This document shows, piece by piece, positions 43,308 through 51,450 of a stretch of 64,000 nt of DNA. The DNA is from Herpetosiphon gulosus. Its GTDB lineage: Bacteria > Chloroflexota > Chloroflexia > Chloroflexales > Herpetosiphonaceae. The first letter of the stretch is position 1, and every line of letters starts with the position of its first letter. A model generated the notes under the pieces. It worked only from the letters and a program-made list of their open reading frames with translations. It was not told the DNA's origin and did not search any database. The position numbers and the translations under genes are program-made. The stretch covers positions 186,001-250,000 of the forward strand of contig NZ_BAABRU010000002.1 in NCBI RefSeq assembly GCF_039545135.1, read 5' to 3'.

Positions 43308-45269
43308 TTACTTGGTTGCGTCGAGTAGGCTTTGCTTGGCTTCGTTCAATGCTGCTTCACTCGCTGGGAAGTAACCCACTTCGAGGATAACTTCATTGAC
43401 GTTGGTCAAGTAGTAGTTGATAAACGCCGCGACTTGAGGCTTTTCAGCCAAGACATTTTTGGCCGAGTAGATGTACAACGGACGAGCCAATGAGTAGCTA
43501 CCATCTTCAGTGGTGGCTTCGGTTGGTTCAACACCGTCAATCGTCAAGGCTTTGAGTTTGGTTTTGTTTTCGTTGTAGTAGGCATAGCCAAAGTAACCGA
43601 TGGCATTGGCATCACCTTCGATCCCGGTCACCAAGACGTTATCGTCTTCGCTCAATTGGGGGTTGGCTCCCAAGATGAATTTTTCTTCGCTATCGAAGAA
43701 GTGTTCGACGAAGTAGTCGAAAGTACCGCTATCGGTGCCTGGGCTGTAGAGTTTGATCGCTTCAGCTGGATAGCTGGCATCAACTTGGTCCCAGGTTTTG
43801 TAGGTACCTGAGAAGATGTCGGCGACTTGGGCTTCGGTCAAGTTGCTGACGAAGGTATTTTTGCTGCTGACCACGACGGCCAAGGCATCGGTACCGACGC
43901 GGAACTCAACGACTTCGCGGCCTTTATTAGCACAGGCTTTGGCTTCTTCGTCTTTGATCGCGCGGCTGGCGTTGGCGATATCGGTTTCGGCAGCGGTACA
44001 GAAGCGTTCGAAACCAGCACCGGTGCCGATGCTATCGATGGTCATGTTGCCAGTGTAGCCATCTTCGCCGAAGATTTCAGCTACGGCTTCGCTCAACGGA
44101 TAGACCGTTGATGAACCAGCGCTCACGATATCGCCTTGAACAGCTGATGGATCAACTTCTTCGAGAGCAACTGCGCCGCTAGTGTTGCCACCAGTGCTGC
44201 TGCTGCCACCAGTCAAGGCATTGATCAAAGCATCTTTTGCGCCGCTCAAGGCTTCTTCGCTGGCAGGGAAGTAACCAACTTCAAGAATAACATCGTTGAC
44301 GTTGGTCAAGTAGTAGTTGATAAACGCCGCGACTTGAGGCTTTTCAGTCAAGATATTTTTGGCCGAGTAGATGTACAACGGACGAGCCAATGAGTAGCTA
44401 CCATCTTCAGTGGTGGCTTCGGTTGGTTCAACACCGTCAATCGTCAAGGCTGTAAGCTTGGTTTTGTTTTCGTTGTAGTAGGCATAACCGAAGTAGCCAA
44501 TTGCATTGGCATCACCTTCGATCCCGGTTACCAACACGTTATCATCTTCGCTCAATTGGGGGTTGGCTCCCAAGATGAATTTTTCTTCGCTATCGAAGAA
44601 GTGTTCGACGAAGTAATCGAAGGTACCACTATCGGTGCCTGGGCTGTAGAGTTTGATCGCTTCAGCTGGATAGCTGGCATCAACTTGGTCCCAAGTTTTG
44701 TAGGTACCTGAGAAAATGTCGGCGACTTGGGCTTCGGTCAAGTTGCTGACGAAGGTATTTTTGCTGCTGACCACGACGGCCAAAGCATCGGTACCGACGC
44801 GGAACTCAACGACTTCGCGGCCTTTGGCAGCACAGGCTTCGGCTTCTTCCGCTTTGATCGCGCGGCTGGCGTTGGCGATATCGGTTTCAGCAGCGGTACA
44901 GAAGCGCTCGAACCCAGCGCCCGTGCCGATGCTATCAATCGTGATGTTGCCGGTGTAGCCATCTTCAGTGAAGATTTCGGCCACAGCTTCGCTCAACGGA
45001 TAGACTGTTGATGAACCAGCGCTCACGATATCGCCTTGAACCATTGCTGGGTCAACTTCTCCACCAGCAGGAACTTCAGCAGTTGCTTCAACTGAAGGAG
45101 TAGCAGCAGCTTCAGTGGTGGGGGCAGTAGTAGCAGCAGCTTGGCCAGTGGTGGCAGTAGCTGGTGCTGTAGTGGCTGGTGCAGTGGTTGGAGTGCTGTC
45201 GCCGCCACATGCTGCGAGCATTGTCAGCAACATGATTGAGGCAAGCATTAAACTCAGCAGTTTCCGCAT
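43308..45269 (-). CDS. pstS: Phosphate-binding lipoprotein with two fused PstS domains
   Basis: 653 residues from ATG 45269, roughly twice a normal PstS. The signal ends at MLTMLAACGG (lipobox). A short Ala/Thr linker follows, then two tandem binding domains joined by a Ser/Gly linker (GGSSSTGGNTSG). Each domain contains SAGSSTVYPLSEAVAEIF, DSIGTGAGFERFC and SPGTDSGTFDYF, the phosphate-contacting elements. The domains are nearly identical in protein and DNA, offset by exactly 900 bases. It delivers phosphate to PstC/PstA. The whole fused chain is open without stops, so this is a real fusion and not two genes. Confidence 0.95.
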   Translation of the reverse strand: MRKLLSLMLASIMLLTMLAACGGDSTPTTAPATTAPATATTGQAAATTAPTTEAAATPSVEATAEVPAGGEVDPAMVQGDIVSAGSSTVYPLSEAVAEIFTEDGYTGNITIDSIGTGAGFERFCTAAETDIANASRAIKAEEAEACAAKGREVVEFRVGTDALAVVVSSKNTFVSNLTEAQVADIFSGTYKTWDQVDASYPAEAIKLYSPGTDSGTFDYFVEHFFDSEEKFILGANPQLSEDDNVLVTGIEGDANAIGYFGYAYYNENKTKLTALTIDGVEPTEATTEDGSYSLARPLYIYSAKNILTEKPQVAAFINYYLTNVNDVILEVGYFPASEEALSGAKDALINALTGGSSSTGGNTSGAVALEEVDPSAVQGDIVSAGSSTVYPLSEAVAEIFGEDGYTGNMTIDSIGTGAGFERFCTAAETDIANASRAIKDEEAKACANKGREVVEFRVGTDALAVVVSSKNTFVSNLTEAQVADIFSGTYKTWDQVDASYPAEAIKLYSPGTDSGTFDYFVEHFFDSEEKFILGANPQLSEDDNVLVTGIEGDANAIGYFGYAYYNENKTKLKALTIDGVEPTEATTEDGSYSLARPLYIYSAKNVLAEKPQVAAFINYYLTNVNEVILEVGYFPASEAALNEAKQSLLDATK

Positions 45270-45316
45270 GATCTGGATTCCTCCGAAAAAGAAATTTCTG
45301 TAAGTTGCAAATTGAA

Positions 45317-45333
45317 TTACGTGCATCACGTAA
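45317..45333 (-). promoter_or_regulatory. Palindrome upstream of pstS, candidate operator
   Basis: TTACGTG, three bases, CACGTAA: a perfect inverted repeat 48 bases before the pstS ATG. It could bind a dimeric regulator. It lies in the 5' leader/promoter zone. Confidence 0.5.
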
Positions 45334-45374
45334 GAGCAGTCTAAATCGCTATACTTAAACTGCTTTGATCGCTG

Positions 45375-45395
45375 TGTTAAGTTCCGATTAAATGT
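45375..45395 (-). promoter_or_regulatory. Possible PhoP-type direct repeats upstream of pstS
   Basis: On the minus strand two TTAA units stand 11 bases apart (TTTAATCGGAACTTAACA). An 11-base period of TTAACA-like repeats is what Gram-positive PhoP boxes show. It is only two units, so weak. Confidence 0.35.
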
Positions 45396-45427
45396 TAGTG
45401 TAATGCTGAGTACGGTGGATTGGCAGT

Positions 45428-45667
45428 TTAAACGTCAATCACATTTAACCCATAAAAATGCAGAAATTCGCGCACCGATGCTGTGTCAGGCAAGGCCACA
45501 ACTTGGCGCATTTCTGAGCGTGAAAGCACCACTTCCACCGCCCGAATGCTGCCCCGTTGATCGAGGTAGGCATGACGGCCAAGCACTGGTGCATCAATTT
45601 GCCAGCCCTGTTGCATGTGGTAGCGCACGAGTTCCAAGCGTTTGGTCGCATCGTCTAGGTGAACCAT
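45428..45667 (-). CDS. Small hypothetical protein, 79 aa
   Basis: No family is recognised. ATG with GGAGG 11 bases upstream. The sequence looks like a small beta-alpha-beta protein (RLELVRYHMQQGWQI, then AYLDQRGSIRAVEVVLS, then VREFLHFYGL). Compositionally it looks coding. It precedes pstS by 158 bases on the same strand but the gap holds regulatory repeats, so it may be separate. Confidence 0.55.
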   Translation of the reverse strand: MVHLDDATKRLELVRYHMQQGWQIDAPVLGRHAYLDQRGSIRAVEVVLSRSEMRQVVALPDTASVREFLHFYGLNVIDV

Positions 45668-45774
45668 AAGCGATCAAGCCTCCGTGATGCGCAATTGCGC
45701 AATTCAACGCCGTTAAGCTTGATCAGACCACGCTTGGGTTATGCTGAGGTTAATCGTTGGTCAAATTATGGCGA

Positions 45775-47751
45775 TTAAGCTTCTTTAGCCTTCGATTGAG
45801 GTAGTTGGTAGCTGGTTGAACGGCCATCACCAGAACGCACTAAAACATTCCGCTCCACCAAATCATTGAGATCGCGGGCGGCTTGCTTGGGCGAAATTTG
45901 GGTTAGCTCACGGTAATCGCGGTTGGTAATCGAAGGATGCTGTTTGAGATAATCGAAAATCCGTTGCTGGCGCTCGTTTAATTCGATCGTTGGCGGGTAC
46001 AGGCCTGGATAACTTTCGGCCAAACCATGCAGATCATTTAACAAACGATCTAAACCACTCGTTTGGGCCAATTGAATCGCTTCGGCATAATATTGGCGCA
46101 TGAGCTGGGTTTGGCCAAGTTCGGCATAGGCTTCAGCCAAATCATAGCAAGTATTGGCTTGCCAATTATGATTGTGCATGGCCGCAAAAATCTGATAGGC
46201 CGCCAGATAATGCTCGACCGCTAGGGTAAACTCTTGCATCCAAAAACAACATGCCCCGATGCTTTTTTGACACAGGCCTTGCATGCGCCGATTGCCTGTG
46301 CGATCAGCTAAATTCAGGCTTTGCTCAAAATAGTCGAGGGCTTGCGAGTAATGGCCTAAATCAAGGTAATCGTAGCCCAAATTGTGCGCGATATGGGTCA
46401 TCAACAAGCTATGATTGACTTCATTGGCCGCCAACCATGCCGCTTGATGTTGATTGATCGCTTCGGCATGCTCACCGCGATGAGCATAGAACATGCCACG
46501 GGCGTTCGCCAGCTCAGCCCAAGCCCCACGATCAAGGGGATCGATCAAGGTAGCGGCTTGCTCAAGACTGGTTTGGGCCTGCTCAAAATCACGCTGATCC
46601 TGAAACCACATCCATGCTTGCTCCAAACAAACGCGATAGCGCAAGGGATCGTTGGGTGCAGCCCGTTCCAAGATCGCAATGCTATAGTTGAAGTGGGACT
46701 GCGCTTCCATGGTGCTTTGCGAGCGAAAAGCCTTGCCACGCTTGTAATAGGCCTCAGCTTTAAGCAACGGCGCGTTGGCAGCCAAAGCCGCTTGATATTC
46801 ACCCAATGCGGTTTGGACATCGTTCATGGTCATGGCCACATCGCCGCTGACCAACTTGAGCCGAAACCAAAGTTGCGGTTGTTGAATATCGTGGGCTTGA
46901 ATCTGGGCCAACAATTCGCGCAGCGCTCGGCCCTGCAAACTATCAACAATCGTTTGATGCTCAGCAATGATCAAGCTAGCTGCTTGATCGTAGGCTTGGG
47001 CTTGCAACCAATGTTGAATTGAGTGCAACGGCTCACTAGGTTGCAGCAACTCGGCTAATTGTTGATGCCAGCGCCGGCGTTCGGGAGCGCTAATTTGGCT
47101 TTGCAAAAAGGGTCGCAGCTTTTCAACCAAGGCCAAACTTTCGCTTTTGATTAGGCCATGATCGGCTAAATGTTGGAGCGTGGATTCGGCAATAGCATTT
47201 AATTCGAGCCAATGCTCAAGCCAACGCTGAGCCAATGGTTGCTGATTGAAGGCCAACATTCGCGCCAAGGTTTGTTCAGCAGTAGTTAATTGCGGATACA
47301 ACCCAATAATCGCATGGTTGGGAATCGTGGTGCTTGGCTGTTGCACTTCTTCGAGCAGCAATTTGGCCAGGCTTTGAACTGCTTGGTTGCGAATTGGATA
47401 GATCGTTTGCTCGACCACGCCCATGGCTTCGGCGAGATCAGCAATCCGCAAGCCTTCCATATAAAAGCCCGCCAAAACGTTGTATGGTCGCCAAGGCAAG
47501 GCCAGCCAATGGCGCTCGCCGTGCGGACGAATCCGCTCAATCAGCCACCACAAGAGTGCTTGAACTGCCCGCCCAAGTTCAGCCGAACCTTGGGGCGTAT
47601 CAGCAACATACCAGCGTTCGATAATCTGGCAGGTTGCTAAGGGCGAACTCGCCAGAAACAACACATCACCCTCACGGGCATGGCGCAAGGCTTCCGCCAG
47701 CATTTTCTCGAGCGTTGGTAAGCTGTAGGCCAACAAGTCTGGCTGATTCAT
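45775..47751 (-). CDS. TPR-repeat protein with N-terminal HTH-like and C-terminal winged-helix segments
   Basis: 658-residue soluble protein. An early segment (about 105-140: EGLRIADLAEAMGVVEQTIY) resembles a sigma-region-4/LuxR-type helix-turn-helix. Residues about 300-580 are TPR-like helical repeats (NLGYDYLDLGHYSQALDYFE, AIQLAQTSGLDRLLNDL). The last 65 residues form a winged helix (LNERQQRIFDYLKQHPSITN, LVERNVLVRSGDGRSTSY). It may be a transcriptional regulator with a TPR ligand- or protein-sensing core, like MalT/SARP-type relatives but without an obvious ATPase domain. ATG start at 47751 after AAGGATG. Divergent from the GEVED secreted protein gene. Confidence 0.75.
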   Translation of the reverse strand: MNQPDLLAYSLPTLEKMLAEALRHAREGDVLFLASSPLATCQIIERWYVADTPQGSAELGRAVQALLWWLIERIRPHGERHWLALPWRPYNVLAGFYMEGLRIADLAEAMGVVEQTIYPIRNQAVQSLAKLLLEEVQQPSTTIPNHAIIGLYPQLTTAEQTLARMLAFNQQPLAQRWLEHWLELNAIAESTLQHLADHGLIKSESLALVEKLRPFLQSQISAPERRRWHQQLAELLQPSEPLHSIQHWLQAQAYDQAASLIIAEHQTIVDSLQGRALRELLAQIQAHDIQQPQLWFRLKLVSGDVAMTMNDVQTALGEYQAALAANAPLLKAEAYYKRGKAFRSQSTMEAQSHFNYSIAILERAAPNDPLRYRVCLEQAWMWFQDQRDFEQAQTSLEQAATLIDPLDRGAWAELANARGMFYAHRGEHAEAINQHQAAWLAANEVNHSLLMTHIAHNLGYDYLDLGHYSQALDYFEQSLNLADRTGNRRMQGLCQKSIGACCFWMQEFTLAVEHYLAAYQIFAAMHNHNWQANTCYDLAEAYAELGQTQLMRQYYAEAIQLAQTSGLDRLLNDLHGLAESYPGLYPPTIELNERQQRIFDYLKQHPSITNRDYRELTQISPKQAARDLNDLVERNVLVRSGDGRSTSYQLPQSKAKEA

Positions 47752-47968
47752 GGTACATCCTTGTCCAAATTGCGGCTACTCCGCACTCTCACCGCAGATC
47801 TCGAAGCATTTGGCTAATCAGGTCATGAGACGAATCGGACCACCCCAAAATAGCCCAAAACTCTAGAGCTTTTTTGATTGAGTTGGGTGTGAGTCACTGC
47901 GATACTAAAAACCAGCTTCCACTACGTCCCCGCCATTGTCACGTTCCACCCCGTGTAAGGAGGATTGT

Positions 47969-50900
47969 ATGTCGTTAGTTTTGCGTCGGTTTGGCATGAT
48001 CGCATTTATGGTCATGTTTATTTTAGCATTGGCAATTGGCAGTTCGGCCAAGGCCGCTCCGTTGGCCGATGATGTGAGCATCGATCTTGGTGATGCGCCC
48101 TCATCAAACAACAATTTTGGTTTAATGATGGATGCCTATAGCGGCGTGCCTGCTAAGTATCCAACCGTGTTCTCGACCGTGCCGAATGGCCCTTCGCACA
48201 TCTTAGCTAAGTTGATTCACCTTGGTCCAGGTGTGAGCCAAGAGGATGAGGCTGACAGTGGGTTTGATGCTGATGGCCCAAATAACATCGACCCCAGCGC
48301 CAATACCCCCGACCAAGATCGCTATGATAATGCCTTCCTCAGCCCATTGGATATCAATAGCTTGCCCAACTGCCAACCAACCCAACTGCGCTACCAAGTC
48401 ACGGTTGACCCAAGCTGGACTGGTGGCACAATCAAGCTGTATACCAATCTGTGGTTTGATTGGGATCGCAGCGGCTATTGGGGTGGAGCAACCTTCAACT
48501 GTGCCAATGCGACCACGACTGAATGGTCAGTTCAAAATGATGTTAATGTGATCACTGGCCCAGGCACCTATATTTTCAGCACCTCGGCTTTCTTGCCAGT
48601 CAACACTAATAGCAACAAACCATTGTGGATGCGGATTTCGTTGAGCGAAACGCCTGCAACCAATGACGATGGCCGCGGCCCAGCTAATCGCTGGAAATAT
48701 GGCGAAACCGAGGACTACCTCTTAACTGGTAGTGATGAGCCAACCCCAGAACCAACCAAAACCTTTACTCCAACCCCAGTCCCAACGCGGACTTTTACCC
48801 CAACCCCAGTCCCAACGCGGACTTTTACCCCAACCCCAACCAATACGGCAACCGCTACCTCAACCAATACCCCGCCACCAACGCGGACCTTTACCCCAAC
48901 GCCAACCCCAAGTGGCAATGATATTATCTCCGATCTTGGCGATGCGCCGGATTCGACCAACCACTTTGCCACTGGCATGCTGGCCTATGCTCCAGCGACG
49001 GGCGCTCGCTACCCCACCGTGTTCGACCCTAGCACGGGTCTTCCCGAAGGCCCATTGCACTATGATGCCAAACAAGTTGTGCTTGGCAACCTCTCAACCT
49101 TTGAACGCGAGGCCGACACTGGCCCTGACGCTGATGTTGTGAACAATATTCAGCCAAGTACCAATCTGCCCAACCTTGATAAAGCTGATGATGCCTTCTA
49201 TTTGGGCGTGCCCACTGTCAATAGCTTTATTCCAGCCTGCCAAACCGAAGCCTTGGATTATCGAGTAACGGTCAACAGCGTACCAGCGGGTGTCACTCGT
49301 TTGTATGTCAACGTCTGGATCGACTGGAATCGCAGTGGTTTCTGGGGTGGCTCAACCCAATGTAATGGTGGCTTGGCCAATGAATGGGCCGTACAAAACC
49401 AAATGATCCCAGTTGTGAGCGGCAACTATGTCACGCCTAATTTCTTAAGTGGCATCCAAACCAGTAATTTGGGCGATATTTGGATTCGGATCACGATTAG
49501 CGATAGCCCCGCAACCAATGATGATGGTCGTGGCCCAAGCAGTGGCTGGAAATATGGCGAAACCGAAGATTATCTGTTGCGCTATATCACCAACCCAACC
49601 CCAACCCACACGCCAACTCACACACCAACCAATACGCCAACCAATACGCCGACACCAAGCCATACCCCAACGCCGCTGCCAGCAATCAGCGATTTGGGCG
49701 ATGCTCCTGATTCAAGTAACAACTTCGGGGTCAACATGACCACCTATGTTACTGGCGTAATTGCCCGTTTCCCAACCGTCTTTGGTGGCCCCGCGCCAAT
49801 TGGCCCATTCCACCGCGATGCGCGGCGCTACCACCTTGGCCGTGGCGTGACCTTTGAGCGCGAAGCTGATATTGGCTTCGATATGGATTATACCCATAAC
49901 ATCTCGCCAACCCTCAACATGAACGACCAAGATCGGGCTGATGATGGTTTAGTGAGCCCACGAACCTTGCAGGCGTATCAAAACTGTAGTGCTACGCGGT
50001 TTACATACACCGTCACCAATAATACAGCCTCGCCTTTGACGGTCTATTTCAACTCATGGTGGGATTGGAACCGCAGCGGCAATTGGGGCGGAACGTTCCA
50101 ATGTCCTAATGGGCTTTCCAATGAATGGGCGGTGCAAAATCAAGTGATTGTGCTAAACCCTGGAGTCAATACCTTTACTACGCCTACGTTCTTCCCCTAC
50201 CATCCACCACAACGGGCTGGGATTTGGTTCCGCATGACGGTTAGCCCAACGCCTGCCAGCGCAGCTGATGGTCGTGGTCCAAATGCTGGTTGGGAGTTTG
50301 GCGAAACCGAGGATTATATCTTCATGCCCGATTTGGGCGATGCGCCGGATAGCAATAACAGCGCAGCAGCCAGCATCCTAGCCTATTCGCCAGCAACCCA
50401 AGGTTTCTTCCCAACGATTTTCAACCGCGTGCCCGCCGCCTTGCCCAAAGGCCCATTACACCAAAACTTGGGCATGCCGTATATGTTAGGCAAATCGTTG
50501 ACCGCTGAAACTGATGCCGATATTGGGCTTGATGACGATGCAACAACCAATATTCAAACAGCGCTAAACCGTGGCAATTATGATCGAGCTGACGATACCT
50601 TTGCTGGCGGCCCACCAACGGCCAATAGTTTTGGTCATTGCCGCGCCAATACCTTGCCTTATACCGTGCGTTTACCCAATAATCCAGCCCCAACTGGCTC
50701 GATGGTCGCCTATGTCAATGTCTGGATCGATTGGGGCGCGAATGGGCAATGGGGCACAAACTATGGCTGTGTCGATTCACTTGGGATTACGCGGGTAGCT
50801 CGCGAATGGGCTGTCCAAAATCAGGTTGTCAATCTGAGTGGCCCGAATGTTTACAGCTTGGTAACGCCAGTATTCTATTCATATCAACCAACCTTGCCAT

Positions 50901-51355
50901 TCAAGCCAGTTTGGCTGCGGATCACCATCAGCAACACCCCGGCAACCGCCGCCGATGGTCGTGGCCCAAACACTGGTTGGGAATACGGCGAAACCGAGGA
51001 TTATCAATTGAAGGTCTTATTGACCCACGTGGTTAGCGGCCATGTCTTTGATACTGCTGGCTTGCCAATTGTTGATGCCAATGTCTATTTGTATCGCCGT
51101 GGCACTACGGGCAACCCGGCTCCCGAGTTGGTGGCGAGCGCCCAAACCGATGAACAAGGCAATTACGAAGTGAGCGGCGAAGCCAATGGCGACTATTTGA
51201 TCTTTGTCGAGCAGGCTGGTTATCAATCAATTTGGTACAAAGATGCCCCAACTGCCGACCAAGCTCAGCCGATCTCAGTCGATGAGCCTGGGGTCAATCG
51301 AATCGATTTCACCCTTGTACCCAACGGCGAACCAGAGCCAACCTACGAAAAATAA
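47969..51355 (+). CDS. Large secreted protein with four GEVED-type repeats and a C-terminal Cna-B-like domain
   Basis: About 1128 residues from ATG 47969 (AAGGAGG upstream). A signal peptide ends at SSAKA before APLADD. Four repeats of about 200 residues follow, each beginning DLGDAPDS-like and ending in the GETEDY(L/I) motif with an inner D-W-x(2)-SG-x-WGG strand. The first three are separated by Thr/Pro linkers (TPTPVPTRTFTPTPVPTRTF). The last 100 residues look like a Cna-B / carboxypeptidase regulatory domain (VSGHVFDTAGLPIVDANVYL). GEVED domains are seen in many secreted adhesin-like proteins. No sorting signal or TM anchor is visible at the C-terminus. A C11 protease gene follows 95 bases later. 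Confidence 0.85.
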   Translation: MSLVLRRFGMIAFMVMFILALAIGSSAKAAPLADDVSIDLGDAPSSNNNFGLMMDAYSGVPAKYPTVFSTVPNGPSHILAKLIHLGPGVSQEDEADSGFDADGPNNIDPSANTPDQDRYDNAFLSPLDINSLPNCQPTQLRYQVTVDPSWTGGTIKLYTNLWFDWDRSGYWGGATFNCANATTTEWSVQNDVNVITGPGTYIFSTSAFLPVNTNSNKPLWMRISLSETPATNDDGRGPANRWKYGETEDYLLTGSDEPTPEPTKTFTPTPVPTRTFTPTPVPTRTFTPTPTNTATATSTNTPPPTRTFTPTPTPSGNDIISDLGDAPDSTNHFATGMLAYAPATGARYPTVFDPSTGLPEGPLHYDAKQVVLGNLSTFEREADTGPDADVVNNIQPSTNLPNLDKADDAFYLGVPTVNSFIPACQTEALDYRVTVNSVPAGVTRLYVNVWIDWNRSGFWGGSTQCNGGLANEWAVQNQMIPVVSGNYVTPNFLSGIQTSNLGDIWIRITISDSPATNDDGRGPSSGWKYGETEDYLLRYITNPTPTHTPTHTPTNTPTNTPTPSHTPTPLPAISDLGDAPDSSNNFGVNMTTYVTGVIARFPTVFGGPAPIGPFHRDARRYHLGRGVTFEREADIGFDMDYTHNISPTLNMNDQDRADDGLVSPRTLQAYQNCSATRFTYTVTNNTASPLTVYFNSWWDWNRSGNWGGTFQCPNGLSNEWAVQNQVIVLNPGVNTFTTPTFFPYHPPQRAGIWFRMTVSPTPASAADGRGPNAGWEFGETEDYIFMPDLGDAPDSNNSAAASILAYSPATQGFFPTIFNRVPAALPKGPLHQNLGMPYMLGKSLTAETDADIGLDDDATTNIQTALNRGNYDRADDTFAGGPPTANSFGHCRANTLPYTVRLPNNPAPTGSMVAYVNVWIDWGANGQWGTNYGCVDSLGITRVAREWAVQNQVVNLSGPNVYSLVTPVFYSYQPTLPFKPVWLRITISNTPATAADGRGPNTGWEYGETEDYQLKVLLTHVVSGHVFDTAGLPIVDANVYLYRRGTTGNPAPELVASAQTDEQGNYEVSGEANGDYLIFVEQAGYQSIWYKDAPTADQAQPISVDEPGVNRIDFTLVPNGEPEPTYEK
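48771..48840 (+). repeat. 30-bp tandem DNA repeat inside the TP linker
   Basis: A 30-base unit (48781-48810) is repeated directly at 48811-48840 with two changes at its end, and a partial copy precedes. It encodes the P-T-R-T-F-T-P-T-P-V linker. Such units invite length variation. Confidence 0.8.
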
Positions 51356-51450
51356 ACGGCACTGTTAGCCAATTCAAACAATGAGGTTACCGACGCTTGC
51401 TCAGCCAGTTTTGGCTTGGGCAGGCGTTGGCGTTTGCGGAGGATTATCCC

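Noticed and set aside
43816-45011. Pairs of open frames on the plus strand opposite pstS
   Set aside because: They recur at exactly 900 bases because the pstS domains repeat; they are antisense shadows.
48771-48840. Short direct repeats as a CRISPR-like array
   Set aside because: Units are contiguous without unique spacers, in frame, and encode a Thr/Pro linker.
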